A stretch of DNA of 64,000 nt from Methylacidimicrobium sp. B4 (GTDB lineage Bacteria > Verrucomicrobiota > Verrucomicrobiia > Methylacidiphilales > Methylacidiphilaceae). A program made the position numbers and the translations under genes. Numbering within the stretch: position 1 is the first letter of the stretch; each line of letters begins with the position of its first letter. The notes beneath the pieces are model-generated. The model worked only from the letters and a program-made list of their open reading frames with translations. It was not told the DNA's origin and did not search any database. The DNA is taken from positions 806,001 to 870,000 of the forward strand of contig NZ_CP066203.1 in assembly GCF_017310545.1 (NCBI RefSeq), in the 5' to 3' direction. Of the stretch, positions 1-8,115 are shown in pieces.

Positions 1-31
1 CAGCCGTTGCCGTCGTTTGTGTCTGTGCCAT
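1..31 (-). CDS. 5' end of an unidentified protein gene cut by the window edge
   Basis: Reading leftward there is an ATG at 31 preceded by AAGGGAGAA about 8 bases upstream, a good ribosome binding site. The ten visible codons give MAQTQTTATA with no stop before the window edge. Too little is present to name a family. The Thr/Gln-rich start says nothing about function. The 350-base leader to the right lacks other genes, which fits a long 5' region for this gene. Confidence 0.35.
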   Translation of the reverse strand, partial: MAQTQTTATA

Positions 32-386
32 ACGTTTGATTTCTCCCTTTCTACCACTCTGCTTCTCTGCGCCCCGGATGCACCCTCCGAGACGCGACCG
101 CCAACCTCCGGGGAAGGCAGCCAAAAGACCGAACGGATTTACTCGAAACGGCCTTTTAGCAGTGATCGTAGTCCAAAGGATAGGGATGGCAAGTAGATTT
201 ACGGCCCTTTTTCTAAGGCGTTCCCCTACGTAATCTTCGGTGCTCTTCCCTCGCGATGGATCGAGATCATCCAGGAAGGCGCGGGCGTCCCGGAGGGAGA
301 GAGGATGCGTAGATCGCCAGCATTTCTCTGAACCTGGACGGGGATAGTTCTGGACAGGACGCTCCGCCGTTGCTGCAATTCCTGCC
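32..386. other. Gene-free stretch, probable divergent regulatory region
   Basis: No open frame here has a ribosome binding site or recognisable protein. It lies between the leftward gene starting at 31 and the rightward methyltransferase at 387, so it should hold the promoters of both. The part around 120-240 is less GC-rich than its surroundings. I see no clear paired -35/-10 boxes. Confidence 0.4.
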
Positions 387-1019
387 ATGGAGGAAATCCA
401 ATCATCGGCGCGCTACTTCGAGGAAGTCGCTGCGGAATGGGATACGCTCCGGAAGGGGTTTTTTCGAGACGCGGTTCGGGAAAAGGCGCTCGATCTGGCA
501 AAGGTCCAGGCGGGCGAACGAGCGGCGGATATCGGGGCGGGGACGGGTTTTCTGACCGAAGCCCTCCTCAAGCGGGGCCTGGAGGTCGTCGCCGTCGACC
601 GTTCCCCCGCCATGCTTGCGGAGCTGACGAGGAAGTTCGGCGGTCGATCCGGCTTCCGGTGCATGCCAGGCGAGACCGATGCGCTGCCGCTCGAGGCGTC
701 CGCCGTGGACTGCTGCTTTGCCAACATGGTGCTCCACCATGTCGAGAGCCCGGAAGCGATGATCCGCGAGCTCTTTCGAATTCTCAAGCCCGGCGGCCGG
801 GCGGTCCTCACCGATTTCGAGCGGCATGGCTTCGATTTCTTCCTGAGCGAGTACTACGACCGCTGGCCGGGATTCCCTCCGCCCGAGGTGGCTTCCCTCT
901 TCCGGGAGGCAGGCTTCGCCACCGTGGAGGCAGGCCCCCTTGGCGAAGTCTGCCAGGCGGAAAGCTCCACCGGCATCCGGGGGATTGTGCCAATCTTCTT
1001 TGTCCGGGCGGTGCGATAA
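387..1019 (+). CDS. Class I SAM-dependent methyltransferase (Methyltransf_11 type)
   Basis: A 210-residue Rossmann methyltransferase. Motif I ADIGAGTGFLTEALL lies near residues 46-60, followed by the acidic VVAVDRS strand that binds the SAM ribose. A post-motif NMVLHHVESPEAMIRELFRILKPGG segment is typical of the UbiE/ArsM-like branch. The C-terminal half is short, so the substrate cannot be read. There is no signal peptide, so it is cytoplasmic. The substrate could be a quinone, lipid or metalloid, and the neighbours give no help. The start was chosen as the first ATG giving a complete N-terminal helix (SARYFEEVAAEWD), a standard feature of this family. Confidence 0.85.
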   Translation: MEEIQSSARYFEEVAAEWDTLRKGFFRDAVREKALDLAKVQAGERAADIGAGTGFLTEALLKRGLEVVAVDRSPAMLAELTRKFGGRSGFRCMPGETDALPLEASAVDCCFANMVLHHVESPEAMIRELFRILKPGGRAVLTDFERHGFDFFLSEYYDRWPGFPPPEVASLFREAGFATVEAGPLGEVCQAESSTGIRGIVPIFFVRAVR

Positions 1020-1054
1020 CCCCTTGGTGATCGGGCTTCGACCGAAAAAGGCAT

Positions 1055-1083
1055 TTGCGGACAACGCGTCCGGGTTTTATACT
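1055..1083 (+). promoter_or_regulatory. Sigma70-type promoter for the 68-residue membrane protein
   Basis: TTGCGG at 1055-1060 and TATACT at 1078-1083 are separated by exactly 17 bases. The predicted transcription start is about 1090-1091, one or two bases before the ATG at 1092. No ribosome binding site is present. The mRNA would be leaderless or nearly so. Confidence 0.55.
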
Positions 1084-1091
1084 ATTTTCCG

Positions 1092-1298
1092 ATGGAGAAC
1101 AGCCAGCCTCCTGAAGGACAGGGCGAGGAGAAGGACAACAAGACCCCAAGCTCCCAACCCAGTCCAGAACCAACTCCAAAAGAAGGGAAGCCGACCGACA
1201 AGACCTTCTATTGGGTCGTCGCGTTGGCTTCTCTCTTTTTCCTCTATCTCTTCTATTCGGTTCTCTTTCACGACACCGTCAATATTCACGGCCACTGA
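1092..1298 (+). CDS. Small single-pass membrane protein, function unknown
   Basis: The protein has 68 residues. Residues 1-36 are very polar and rich in Pro, Glu, Lys and Ser (several SQP/TPK motifs). One hydrophobic helix follows, at about residues 38-58 (FYWVVALASLFFLYLFYSVL), then a short His-containing tail. This looks like a C-tail-anchored or N-in single-span protein. I do not recognise a family. Support for it being real is the well-formed promoter placed so that transcription starts at the ATG. It ends just before the left end of the IS605-like element. Confidence 0.5.
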   Translation: MENSQPPEGQGEEKDNKTPSSQPSPEPTPKEGKPTDKTFYWVVALASLFFLYLFYSVLFHDTVNIHGH

Positions 1299-1299
1299 C

Positions 1300-2739
1300 C
1301 TTGGTGCGCGTCAAGCCCCGTCCTCCAGGGCGGGCAAGGAGGGCGCGGCCGTCTTTGGCCTTGGCTGGGTGTCTGTTGCTGGGTGGAGTCGCCGCCGGAC
1401 ATTCCACAGAGACCAAAAAAATGGACGTTTGCATCGATCATAATACGCCCGTATGATTGAGCACAATGCGGCGGCTCCAAGCGTTCAAGTTTGAGCTCAG
1501 GCCGGATGGCCGCCAGGAGCGGCGGATGCGTCGTTTTGCCGGAGCATGCCGCTTCGTATTCAACGAGGCGCTGGCGTTGCAGAAGAGGCGTCAGGAGCAG
1601 GGTGGGAAGAGGCTTGGCTACGCCGGGCTCTGCAAGCTGCTTACCGGCTGGCGCAACGGATCTCCGTTGCCGAGCGGGGGTGTCGCGGCATGGCTGGCCG
1701 ATGCGCCTGTTCATCCCTTGCAACAGACGCTCAAGGATCTGGAGCGGGCCTATGCCAACTTCTTCGCCAAACGCGCCGACTTCCCGCGCTTCAAGAAGAA
1801 GGGCTGGTCCGCGAGCTTCCGCTATCCCGATCCGAAGCAGATCAAGCTCGACCAGGACAACAGCCGCGTCTTTCTGCCGAAGCTCGGCTGGTTGCGCGAT
1901 CGCAACAGCCGGGGCGTGTTGGGAGAAGGGAAGAGCGTCACGGTGAGCCTGTCGGGCGGCAGGTGGCGTGCGAGCATCCAGACCGAGCGGGAAGTGGCGC
2001 AGCCCATCCCGCGGGGTGAGGGGGTCGGCATCGACATGGGCATCGCCCGTTTCGCGACACTTTCGGATGGCACGTTCTATGCGCCGCTCAAGAGTTTCAG
2101 GCGGCATGAGGCGGCGTTGCGCAAAGCGCAGCAGTCGATGAGCCGCAAGGTGAAATGCAGCAATCACTGGAAGAAGGCGAGAGCACGAGTTGAGAGGATT
2201 CCTTGTTGCATTGGCAACGCTCGGCGCGACTACCTGCACAAGGCTACGACCACGATCAGCAAGAACCACGCGATCGTGTTCATGGAGGACCTGCAGGTGG
2301 GGAACATGTCCCAGTCGGCGTCTGGCACGGTTGAGAATCCAGGAAGGAATGTTCGGGCCAAGTCTGGCCTGAACAAGTCGATTCTCGACCAGGGATGGTC
2401 CGAGTTCCGGCGGCAGCTGGAGTACAAGATGGAGTGGAGAGGCGGCTGGCTCCCTGTCGTGCCGCCGCGGAACACGAGCCGGACCTGTCCGTGTTGCGGC
2501 CATGTGTCGGCAGCCCATCGGCAGACGCAAGCCCGGTTCGAGTGTGTGGAGTGCGGTTTTGAGGAAAACGCCGACGTGGTCGGCGCGATCCATGCCCTAA
2601 GGGTGGGACACGCCCGGATCGCCTGTGAAGTGGGCGGCACCGAGTCGCCCGCAGCCGCCCGCCGAAGCGGCTCATTCCGGTGCAAGCCCGGATTGAGCGC
2701 CGTAGGAATCTCCGGACTTTACGCCGGGGAGGATCTCAA
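1300..2739 (+). mobile_element. IS605/IS200-type element carrying only tnpB
   Basis: The left end is marked by a subterminal hairpin at about 1315-1334 (CCCGTCC, loop, GGGCGGG). The right end is marked by an imperfect hairpin at 2710-2730 followed by GGATCTCAA; cleavage in this family is after TCAA, here at 2739. No tnpA (Y1 transposase) is present, so it would need transposase in trans. There are no terminal inverted repeats or target duplication, as expected for single-strand peel-and-paste elements. The left boundary is uncertain by some tens of bases. Confidence 0.7.
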
Positions 2740-2803
2740 CGCTCCCCGAGCCTCGGGCCCGGCGGGACGAAGTGCGAGTGGGTATTGCGCCGGGCCGGGC
2801 TAG
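1466..2803 (+). CDS. tnpB: TnpB RNA-guided nuclease of an IS605-type element
   Basis: A 445-residue OrfB/TnpB protein. The N-terminal HTH_OrfB region starts RRLQAFKFELRP. The RuvC-like domain shows the first Asp in GVGIDMGIARFATLSDG, the Glu in IVFMEDLQVGNMS, and the last Asp in ENADVVGAIHAL. The zinc ribbon CPCCGH...CVECGF is intact, so nuclease activity looks possible. A TTG nine bases upstream is possible, but ATG at 1466 fits the family start. The frame runs past the element's right end (2739) into flanking DNA, so the last ~20 residues are probably not native. In this family the RNA guide is made from the tnpB 3' end. Confidence 0.9.
   Translation: MRRLQAFKFELRPDGRQERRMRRFAGACRFVFNEALALQKRRQEQGGKRLGYAGLCKLLTGWRNGSPLPSGGVAAWLADAPVHPLQQTLKDLERAYANFFAKRADFPRFKKKGWSASFRYPDPKQIKLDQDNSRVFLPKLGWLRDRNSRGVLGEGKSVTVSLSGGRWRASIQTEREVAQPIPRGEGVGIDMGIARFATLSDGTFYAPLKSFRRHEAALRKAQQSMSRKVKCSNHWKKARARVERIPCCIGNARRDYLHKATTTISKNHAIVFMEDLQVGNMSQSASGTVENPGRNVRAKSGLNKSILDQGWSEFRRQLEYKMEWRGGWLPVVPPRNTSRTCPCCGHVSAAHRQTQARFECVECGFEENADVVGAIHALRVGHARIACEVGGTESPAAARRSGSFRCKPGLSAVGISGLYAGEDLNAPRASGPAGRSASGYCAGPG
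2600..2739 (+). ncRNA. Candidate omega/re-RNA scaffold of the IS605-type TnpB
   Basis: TnpB elements make a guide RNA from the 3' end of tnpB through the right-end hairpin, with the guide being the DNA just outside the element. By that rule the scaffold ends at TCAA (2739) and the guide begins at 2740 (CGCTCCCCGAGCCTCG). The 5' limit given here is only a typical length. The hairpin and TCAA end are visible; the RNA is inferred. Confidence 0.35.
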
Positions 2804-2812
2804 GCTTATATT
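2785..2812 (+). promoter_or_regulatory. Promoter for the secreted protein at 2855
   Basis: TTGCGC at 2785-2790 and TATATT at 2807-2812 are spaced by 16 bases. The predicted start is near 2819. A perfect AAAGGAGG at about 2841-2848 then lies 6-7 bases before the ATG at 2855, giving a normal leadered mRNA. Confidence 0.45.
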
Positions 2813-2854
2813 GCGTTGTAGAGCAATGGGGAGGGCAGAGCAAAAGGAGGCCCT

Positions 2855-3424
2855 ATGGCCAGCGCGCTTGGTGATTGCCCGGTGCTAAGACGGTTCCGTC
2901 TGGGGCGGGCGAGAATGCTCCTTGCGATCCTCTGCCTGAGTGGGGCCGCTTCCTGGACGCAGGCGGCTGCTGGCCCACCTCCCGCATCCGGCGCCTCTCC
3001 GGAAGCCGAGATCCGGGCCCTGATCGGGAAAGATCTCTATCCTGGAGAAAAGATCGAAGGGCTGATGGTCGTCCCGGAGCCGGAGCAGTCCCGCATCGCG
3101 GCGCGTTGGGAAGCTCACCTGATCGATGATGGGAAGCACTTCCATCCCCTCTTTCATCCCCCCACGATCATTCTTTTTGAGGCTCTGCCCGGAGAGGCCC
3201 ACTTTCCCGCTCATGGGACCGCACTCGCGGAAAACGCCGCCTCCGCGCCGGAATTCCAGACTTGGCAGAAGAAGTTGGCGTTGACTCGAAGCTTGATGCG
3301 CCAAGTCGTCGTGCTCCGCTGCATGCTCTACTGCCGCCACCAGATGGACACGCTCGACCAGGACAACCTGAAGGCGGCCGAGCAAGAACTCTCGGAGCTC
3401 ACCGCAAAGCATCCGCAGCCGTGA
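2855..3424 (+). CDS. Secreted or membrane-anchored protein of unknown function
   Basis: The protein has 189 residues. After a basic start (CPVLRRFRLGRAR) there is a hydrophobic stretch ending ASWTQAAA, a plausible signal peptide of about 38 residues, so the protein is predicted to be exported. The mature part begins with a Pro/Ala-rich linker, then a globular region containing HLIDDGKHFHPLFHPPTIIL and a late segment with two Cys (RCMLYCRHQMDTL). No family is recognised. The start is fixed by the strong AAAGGAGG ribosome binding site. It is transcribed alone from the promoter just upstream. Confidence 0.7.
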   Translation: MASALGDCPVLRRFRLGRARMLLAILCLSGAASWTQAAAGPPPASGASPEAEIRALIGKDLYPGEKIEGLMVVPEPEQSRIAARWEAHLIDDGKHFHPLFHPPTIILFEALPGEAHFPAHGTALAENAASAPEFQTWQKKLALTRSLMRQVVVLRCMLYCRHQMDTLDQDNLKAAEQELSELTAKHPQP

Positions 3425-3616
3425 GAGGGTGGACCTCCGCCTTTCCCAATCCAGCTGCGGACTCGATGGTTCCGCGCCGAAGCCTGCTCTGCATTCGGAC
3501 AATCCCGCCCTTCCCTTCCCATTTTACGGCGGCTGCCGGAAGGGAAAGGGCTCGAGCGCCGACGGTGATCGGCAAGGCGCTCGACGCCCCTTCTCTCCCT
3601 CCCCCAACCGTCGCCA

Positions 3617-4018
3617 TCATTTGATCGAGTGCATTTCCTCCAGCCGATCAATGTAGGCCAGCGCCGCCTCCGCTAACTTATGGGTGTAGGTCATCTCCTT
3701 GCTTTCCCCCGCTCCCTTTTCGTGGAGCTCCGTCATCGCCTTGCTCTGTAACACGCTCTTTACAAGCCCCTTCCCTTCTCGAATCATCCCTTTTCCATGC
3801 TCGACGGCCTGCTCGTCGATGCCGGGAGCCATGTTCATCTCACCGAGCATGGCGAGGCTGCTGCCCTCGGCCGCCATTTGCACCGCATGGTTGATCACCA
3901 GATGCATGTGATGGAGCTCCATCGAGGCCCCGTGATGCTCTTGCGCGTTGAGAGGACGGACGCCCGATCCGATGCCCAGGAGCGCAATCGCAGCCACGAG
4001 TAGCGTCATTCTTTTCAT
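3617..4018 (-). CDS. Small exported His/Met-rich protein
   Basis: A 133-residue protein beginning MKRMTLLVAAIALLGIGSG with a cleavable signal peptide ending near LNAQ. The mature N-terminus is rich in His and Met (QEHHGASMELHHMHLVINHAV), a pattern seen in periplasmic copper-handling proteins. The rest is amphipathic helix. Metal binding is inference. The start was chosen for the GGAGGGAGAAAGA ribosome binding site; an upstream in-frame extension to 4096 lacks one. The DNA just upstream (4080-4130) is unusually AT-rich and must hold the promoter. Confidence 0.7.
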   Translation of the reverse strand: MKRMTLLVAAIALLGIGSGVRPLNAQEHHGASMELHHMHLVINHAVQMAAEGSSLAMLGEMNMAPGIDEQAVEHGKGMIREGKGLVKSVLQSKAMTELHEKGAGESKEMTYTHKLAEAALAYIDRLEEMHSIK

Positions 4019-4324
4019 TCTTTCTCCCTCCATTGAGTGGTTGGTATCTCTCCCTTCCGCTTGGAAAGGAAGGACTTGGTTATCACTGTAACACAACTCT
4101 TTATCTTACAAAGAAAAAGTTGTAAACGCTTCCCATCTTCCGGGAGGCCGCTGATTTGCGGCGATCGGGCCCGAAGCGTTTCGAGGCGGACGGTCGCTCG
4201 GTTCCCACCTGCCGGCTGTGGCCATCCTGTGGCCATAAAGACCAAGCCTGGGGAAGGACTTGACAGCGCGGGCCTCTTTCGCTTCCCTCATGCTTCGGAA
4301 GAATCGCCCACGCGAGAGGAGGAC

Positions 4325-4885
4325 ATGACATTCACAAGACCGCATTGGCTCCTTGCCGGCTGCTTTTGCTCCCTCCTGTTCGCCCTCCCTCTCTTGGCGG
4401 AGAACCTCTCGCCAGCGCCGGGCCTTCCGCTTCCGGCCTCCGCCCGGCTCGTCTGGGTGGCCCACGCGACCGGATTTCAGATTTACAAGGCGCAGGCGTC
4501 GACAGGCTCCCCGGCCCCGCTCCGCTGGGTCTTCCAGGAGCCGGAAGCAACCCTCCATGATGCGGCAGGAACCAAGGTGGGCCGCCATTTTCGCGGCCCA
4601 TGCTGGGAAGCGGCGGATGGAAGCCGGATCGAGGGATCGGTCCCTCCGCTGGCCCAAGCGCCCGGCCGCGCCCCGGCGGACGTCCCTTGGCTGGTGATCT
4701 CGGTCCATAGCACCGGAACCGCCGGGGTCCTGGCCTCCGTGACCCATGTCCTCCGGATCGACACCCTGGGCGGTGCCGCGCCCGTAACGCCACCTTCCCG
4801 AGCGGGCCAGACCGTTCGCATTCCCTACCGGGCCATCTACCTCTTCCTGGCTCCGAGCACCGAATCGACCCCTTCCCCGCGCTGA
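4325..4885 (+). CDS. DUF3455-family secreted protein
   Basis: A 186-residue protein with a signal peptide (WLLAGCFCSLLFALPLLA). The rest matches the DUF3455 pattern: GFQIYKAQ near the start, WVFQEPEATLHDAAG, VGRHFRGPCWEAADGSRIEG, IPWL-like VPWLVI, VTHVLRIDTLGGAAP and a final PYRAIYLFLAP strand. The family is exported and of unknown role. ATG at 4325 is preceded by GGAGG at 4318-4322, which decides the start. It converges with the hypothetical gene at 4900-5382. Confidence 0.8.
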   Translation: MTFTRPHWLLAGCFCSLLFALPLLAENLSPAPGLPLPASARLVWVAHATGFQIYKAQASTGSPAPLRWVFQEPEATLHDAAGTKVGRHFRGPCWEAADGSRIEGSVPPLAQAPGRAPADVPWLVISVHSTGTAGVLASVTHVLRIDTLGGAAPVTPPSRAGQTVRIPYRAIYLFLAPSTESTPSPR

Positions 4886-4899
4886 GGAAGATTCCGCAA

Positions 4900-5382
4900 C
4901 TATCGTTCCCTCCGCCCGGCGAGGAAGAAGGCGTCAACCCGGTAATGGGGCTTTGCCGGACCGAACTCCTCCATCGGGCGCCAGCCGCGCATCCCGGAGG
5001 AGAGCGGAATGTCCCTCGGGTTGCCCGCGCTGCCGAGATAGGTGAGGTTCCGGTTGATCAACACCAGGGTGTCGCAGCCATGCTCCTTGGCCATCGCGCA
5101 GAGGCGGCCTCGTCCCAACGGGGACGCCCAGGCCTCGGTTTGCCCCTGGTAGTAGAGCCTTCCCAGGACCTTCCAGCGGAAGGAGGGCGCGGCCCCATAG
5201 AAGGAGACTCCCTCATGTTTCTCGAAGGAGCTGGCTGGCGGGCCCACGGTAATGACTGGACCGGAAAAGGGCTCCTTTTCGGCCACCCAGCGCACGCTCC
5301 CCGCCCGGGCCTCAAAGGCAACGCCCGCAAGGATGGAAGCGAGGACCGCCAGCCAGAGCGCCGCCCGTTGCCTCCGCCCCAT
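4900..5382 (-). CDS. Exported hypothetical protein, last gene of the nnrS-nirK operon
   Basis: A 160-residue protein starting MGRRQRAALWLAVLASILAG with a signal peptide ending in FEARAG. The mature domain has Trp- and Tyr-rich segments (SFRWKVLGRLYYQGQTEAWASPLGRGRLCAMAKEHGCDTLVLINRNLTYLG, in pieces) and two Cys. No family is recognised. The ATG lies 4 bases after the nirK stop codon, so it is almost certainly co-transcribed and probably co-translated with the nitrite reductase, which suggests a periplasmic role linked to it. Confidence 0.65.
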   Translation of the reverse strand: MGRRQRAALWLAVLASILAGVAFEARAGSVRWVAEKEPFSGPVITVGPPASSFEKHEGVSFYGAAPSFRWKVLGRLYYQGQTEAWASPLGRGRLCAMAKEHGCDTLVLINRNLTYLGSAGNPRDIPLSSGMRGWRPMEEFGPAKPHYRVDAFFLAGRRER

Positions 5383-5386
5383 CCCT

Positions 5387-6418
5387 CTACCGGGCCTTTC
5401 CTTCGTGGATGATCGAGGGATCGAGGGGGCCCTCGACCACGAGGCTCCCTCCCAGGCCTCTCTCCTGCTTGGCGAAAAAGTGGTCGACGAGCGGATAGCT
5501 TCCAGGAACCCTCGGAACGAACTCGACGAATCCCGCGCCCCCGGCCGGGACGAAAATCGAGCAGCTATTCTCCATGGGGGGAGTCGCCAGGCTTCCATCC
5601 TCGTAGATCCGTTCGAAGATCGCGCCGAGGGCGTGAAGGTTGGAGGAATCGTTGGGGCCCGCGTTCCCGAAGAAGATCCGGACAGCCTGGCCGACGCGGG
5701 CTTGCAGGGGGTGGCGAATCAGAGAGCCGACCGAGCCGTTGAAGACGTAGTAATCGGGCTTTCTCTCGAGGACCTTCGCGAGGTCCGGCTCCTGGGGGCC
5801 GGCTGCGCCGAAGGGGCCGGACGTGTAGATCTCCCCCTCCATGAAATAGAACTCCTTGTCCACCTTCGGAAGTCCCCCGGGCGGCTCCACGAGGATCAGG
5901 CCGTACATTCCGTTGGCAATGTGCTGGGCGATCACAGGCGTCCCGCAGTGGTAGAGGTAGAGGCCCGGGTTGAGCGCGCGAAAGGTAAATCCCCTCTCCC
6001 CGCCTGGAATGGTCTGGCTGAGCATCGCCCCACCCGAATACCCCCACGCCGCATGGAGGTCGACGGAGTGGACCATCCGGCTGCTCGGGTCGTTGCGGAG
6101 GCGAACTTCGACCGTGTCGCCCACCCGGACACGCAGGAAGGGACCCGGAACCTTCCCATTGAACGTCCAGTAGTGGAAGGTAGCCGCGTCGCTCAGCCGC
6201 CCCTCGAGTTCCCGGGCCACTAGCTCAATCTTGACGAGCTTGGGGGCGCGTCGGGGCAGAGGACCGGGGAGGTCGGTAGGCTCCCGGCTGATGTCGGGGA
6301 CTCCGCCCTCCGCAGCCCGGCAGGCAACAGGACGATTGCCGGAAATAAGGCCGAGGAGCAGGAGGAGAATCCCGGCGACCCACCAGGAAGAGGCCGGGGG
6401 CCGCCAGCCTTCCTTCAT
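5387..6418 (-). CDS. nirK: Copper-containing nitrite reductase
   Basis: NirK reduces nitrite to nitric oxide in the periplasm. The protein is exported: a Trp-containing hydrophobic segment (WWVAGILLLLLGLISG) follows a basic start. Two cupredoxin domains are visible. Type 1 and type 2 copper ligands are all present: VHSVDLHAAWG (two His plus the catalytic Asp), LYLYHCGTP (His, Cys), AQHIANGMYG (His, Met), NLHALGAIF (active-site His) and LVDHFFAKQ (last type 2 His). Mature length suits the family. The start is uncertain: ATGs at 6430 and an extension to 6469 are possible, none with a good ribosome binding site. It lies 3' of nnrS in the same direction. Confidence 0.92.
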   Translation of the reverse strand: MKEGWRPPASSWWVAGILLLLLGLISGNRPVACRAAEGGVPDISREPTDLPGPLPRRAPKLVKIELVARELEGRLSDAATFHYWTFNGKVPGPFLRVRVGDTVEVRLRNDPSSRMVHSVDLHAAWGYSGGAMLSQTIPGGERGFTFRALNPGLYLYHCGTPVIAQHIANGMYGLILVEPPGGLPKVDKEFYFMEGEIYTSGPFGAAGPQEPDLAKVLERKPDYYVFNGSVGSLIRHPLQARVGQAVRIFFGNAGPNDSSNLHALGAIFERIYEDGSLATPPMENSCSIFVPAGGAGFVEFVPRVPGSYPLVDHFFAKQERGLGGSLVVEGPLDPSIIHEGKAR

Positions 6419-6507
6419 GCGTCCGAGCATAGCTTGGCCAAGAGACCGCGCAAGCCCGAATGGCGGCATCCGCCGCTTCCCGGCAGAAAGTCCCCGCCAC
6501 CCGCCCG

Positions 6508-7767
6508 CTATTCCGGCTCGCTCTTCGCCGTCGGCTCGCCTGCCTGAGGCTCATCCCGCTCCTCGGCCTGCGGGCAAAGGACGAAGGGGAGCACGACAAC
6601 CGCCCAGAGGGCCAGGGCTCCCATCCAGAGAAGGGCCGAAAGGGAAAGGAGTGGGGACCGCCAGCTGGAGAGGTGGTCGGCCCCGATCCTCAGGATCATC
6701 GCCACCATCACTCCGCCGATGGCAAACTCGAAAGGAATGAAGCGGAAGCGAAGCAGGAAGCCTCTCCCGCTCAGGCCGTAGACGACCCGAGCGCCCACCG
6801 AGAGGATCATCAGCCCGATCCCGCCGAGGAAGAAGAGGTGGAGAGAGCCGGCCGGAGCGAGGAAGGAGGCGAGCAGCAACCCCAGGAGCGAGAACGCAAG
6901 AGCGAGACGGGAAGCGGCTGCAACGGTACCCCGGGCCAAGAGCTCCGGGGAGGCGGGCAAGGTTAGCGCCAGATAGCCGGCGGACGTAGCCACCTTGAGC
7001 AGCCCCCCCAGGAGCCGCTGGCCGCTCGCCTCGAGAAAGAAGCTGGCGAGGATCAGCACTCCCGCTCCCGTGGCCACAAGAGCAGACCCGCTCCCTTTTC
7101 CGGAGGGATGGCCTACCGCCGGCGGAGCCTCCGCACTCTCGCTTTCGTAGAGCCGCGGGAGGAAGAACGCAGCCAACCCGAGCAGCGGAAGGAGGGGCAG
7201 CCCCTGAAAGAGCAGAAGCGAGCTGAGCTGCTGAACCAGAGGGCTCATTCGGCTTCCGGCCGTCTTCTCCGCTTGCAGGAAGGCGCCCACCACCGCTCCC
7301 ACCACTCCTAGCAGGACGAGAATGAAGCTGGGAGGCGCATTGTCCTTGCGGTGTCGAAAGCGCAAGGTAAAAAAAACCAGGGGCAGGAGAAGAGCAAAGC
7401 TAAAGAGCAGGTCGCCCGCCCACTGCCCTCCCAGAAGCTGGAGTATGCCGCCGGTCAAGAGGCTGACGGAGAGGAGAAGGAGCAGGTTTCCGCTGAGCGG
7501 CTTGATCCCGAGAAGGCGCGGCAGGGAGGTCCCGAGGAAGCCGAGGAGAAAGGAGCCGACGAAGCCTTCGATCATCAGCCGGGGATGGCTCTGGGCCGGC
7601 GCACAGGGAGCCCATCCCAGGGACGCCAGAGGCCAGACGACGACCCCCAGGAACCCGAGGACCGTGCCCAAGGGAAAGAGGATCCGGTAGGGCTCGCCCG
7701 CACAGCGGCGCAGGTAGGCGCCCGGCGGGAGCGGCCCGGTCAGCTCAGGCGTCGTGTCCATTTCCAT
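6508..7767 (-). CDS. nnrS: NnrS-family haem/copper membrane protein
   Basis: A 419-residue polytopic inner-membrane protein with about 12 hydrophobic segments. NnrS proteins are widely linked to nitric oxide tolerance and denitrification. The N-terminal PYRILFPLGTVLGFLGVVVWPL and later HPRLMIEGFVGSFLLGFLGT match the family hallmark (conserved His and Gly in the first helices). GGIGLMILSVGARVVYG followed by LRFRFIPFEFA is the usual C-terminal block. The start at 7767 (MEMDTTPEL) was chosen because the upstream extension is charged and out of character; 7761 is an alternative. It is upstream of nirK in an operon, so detoxification of the NO made by NirK is the likely job. Confidence 0.88.
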   Translation of the reverse strand: MEMDTTPELTGPLPPGAYLRRCAGEPYRILFPLGTVLGFLGVVVWPLASLGWAPCAPAQSHPRLMIEGFVGSFLLGFLGTSLPRLLGIKPLSGNLLLLLSVSLLTGGILQLLGGQWAGDLLFSFALLLPLVFFTLRFRHRKDNAPPSFILVLLGVVGAVVGAFLQAEKTAGSRMSPLVQQLSSLLLFQGLPLLPLLGLAAFFLPRLYESESAEAPPAVGHPSGKGSGSALVATGAGVLILASFFLEASGQRLLGGLLKVATSAGYLALTLPASPELLARGTVAAASRLALAFSLLGLLLASFLAPAGSLHLFFLGGIGLMILSVGARVVYGLSGRGFLLRFRFIPFEFAIGGVMVAMILRIGADHLSSWRSPLLSLSALLWMGALALWAVVVLPFVLCPQAEERDEPQAGEPTAKSEPE

Positions 7768-8115
7768 GATCCACTTTGGTGGCGGGCTTCTGCTGCGGAT
7801 CGTCCTTATACCATGCCCTTCGGGCTGCGATCCTCCTTTTTCTCCGAGTCTTGCAGAATTTGCCAAGCGCCTGCTCCGACCGGATTTCCCACCTTTGCAC
7901 ACGAAGGCGGGCAAAAGGGCGCTTCCTCGGGTCCCCGCGCACCGGTTGTCGAGCCGCGGTCTCTTTCCCATTTTGCCAATTTGTTGCCTCGACTGCGGGG
8001 CCGCATTCGCTCCATGCTTGTGCTCCGCCCGCCACGGGAGGCGAGCAAGCCGGCAGGTCGTGCCGCTCTACGCCCCACGTTGCGGGGAGGCCACCGGGCC
8101 TTGTCCCGTGAACGG
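7768..8115. other. Divergent intergenic region between nnrS and cytochrome c genes
   Basis: No credible gene is seen here. The region should contain both promoters. On the minus strand GGTATAAG near 7810 could be a -10 for nnrS, but no good -35 is present. I looked for an FNR/NnrR-type palindrome (TTGAT-N4-ATCAA) and did not find one. Confidence 0.4.

Noticed and set aside
1-31. Start of a methane monooxygenase subunit (pmoC-like)
   Set aside because: Ten codons cannot support any family; naming it would be a guess from the suspected lifestyle.
36-233. Small protein at 36-233
   Set aside because: No ribosome binding site, no hydrophobic or domain pattern, and it lies in the presumed leader of the leftward gene.
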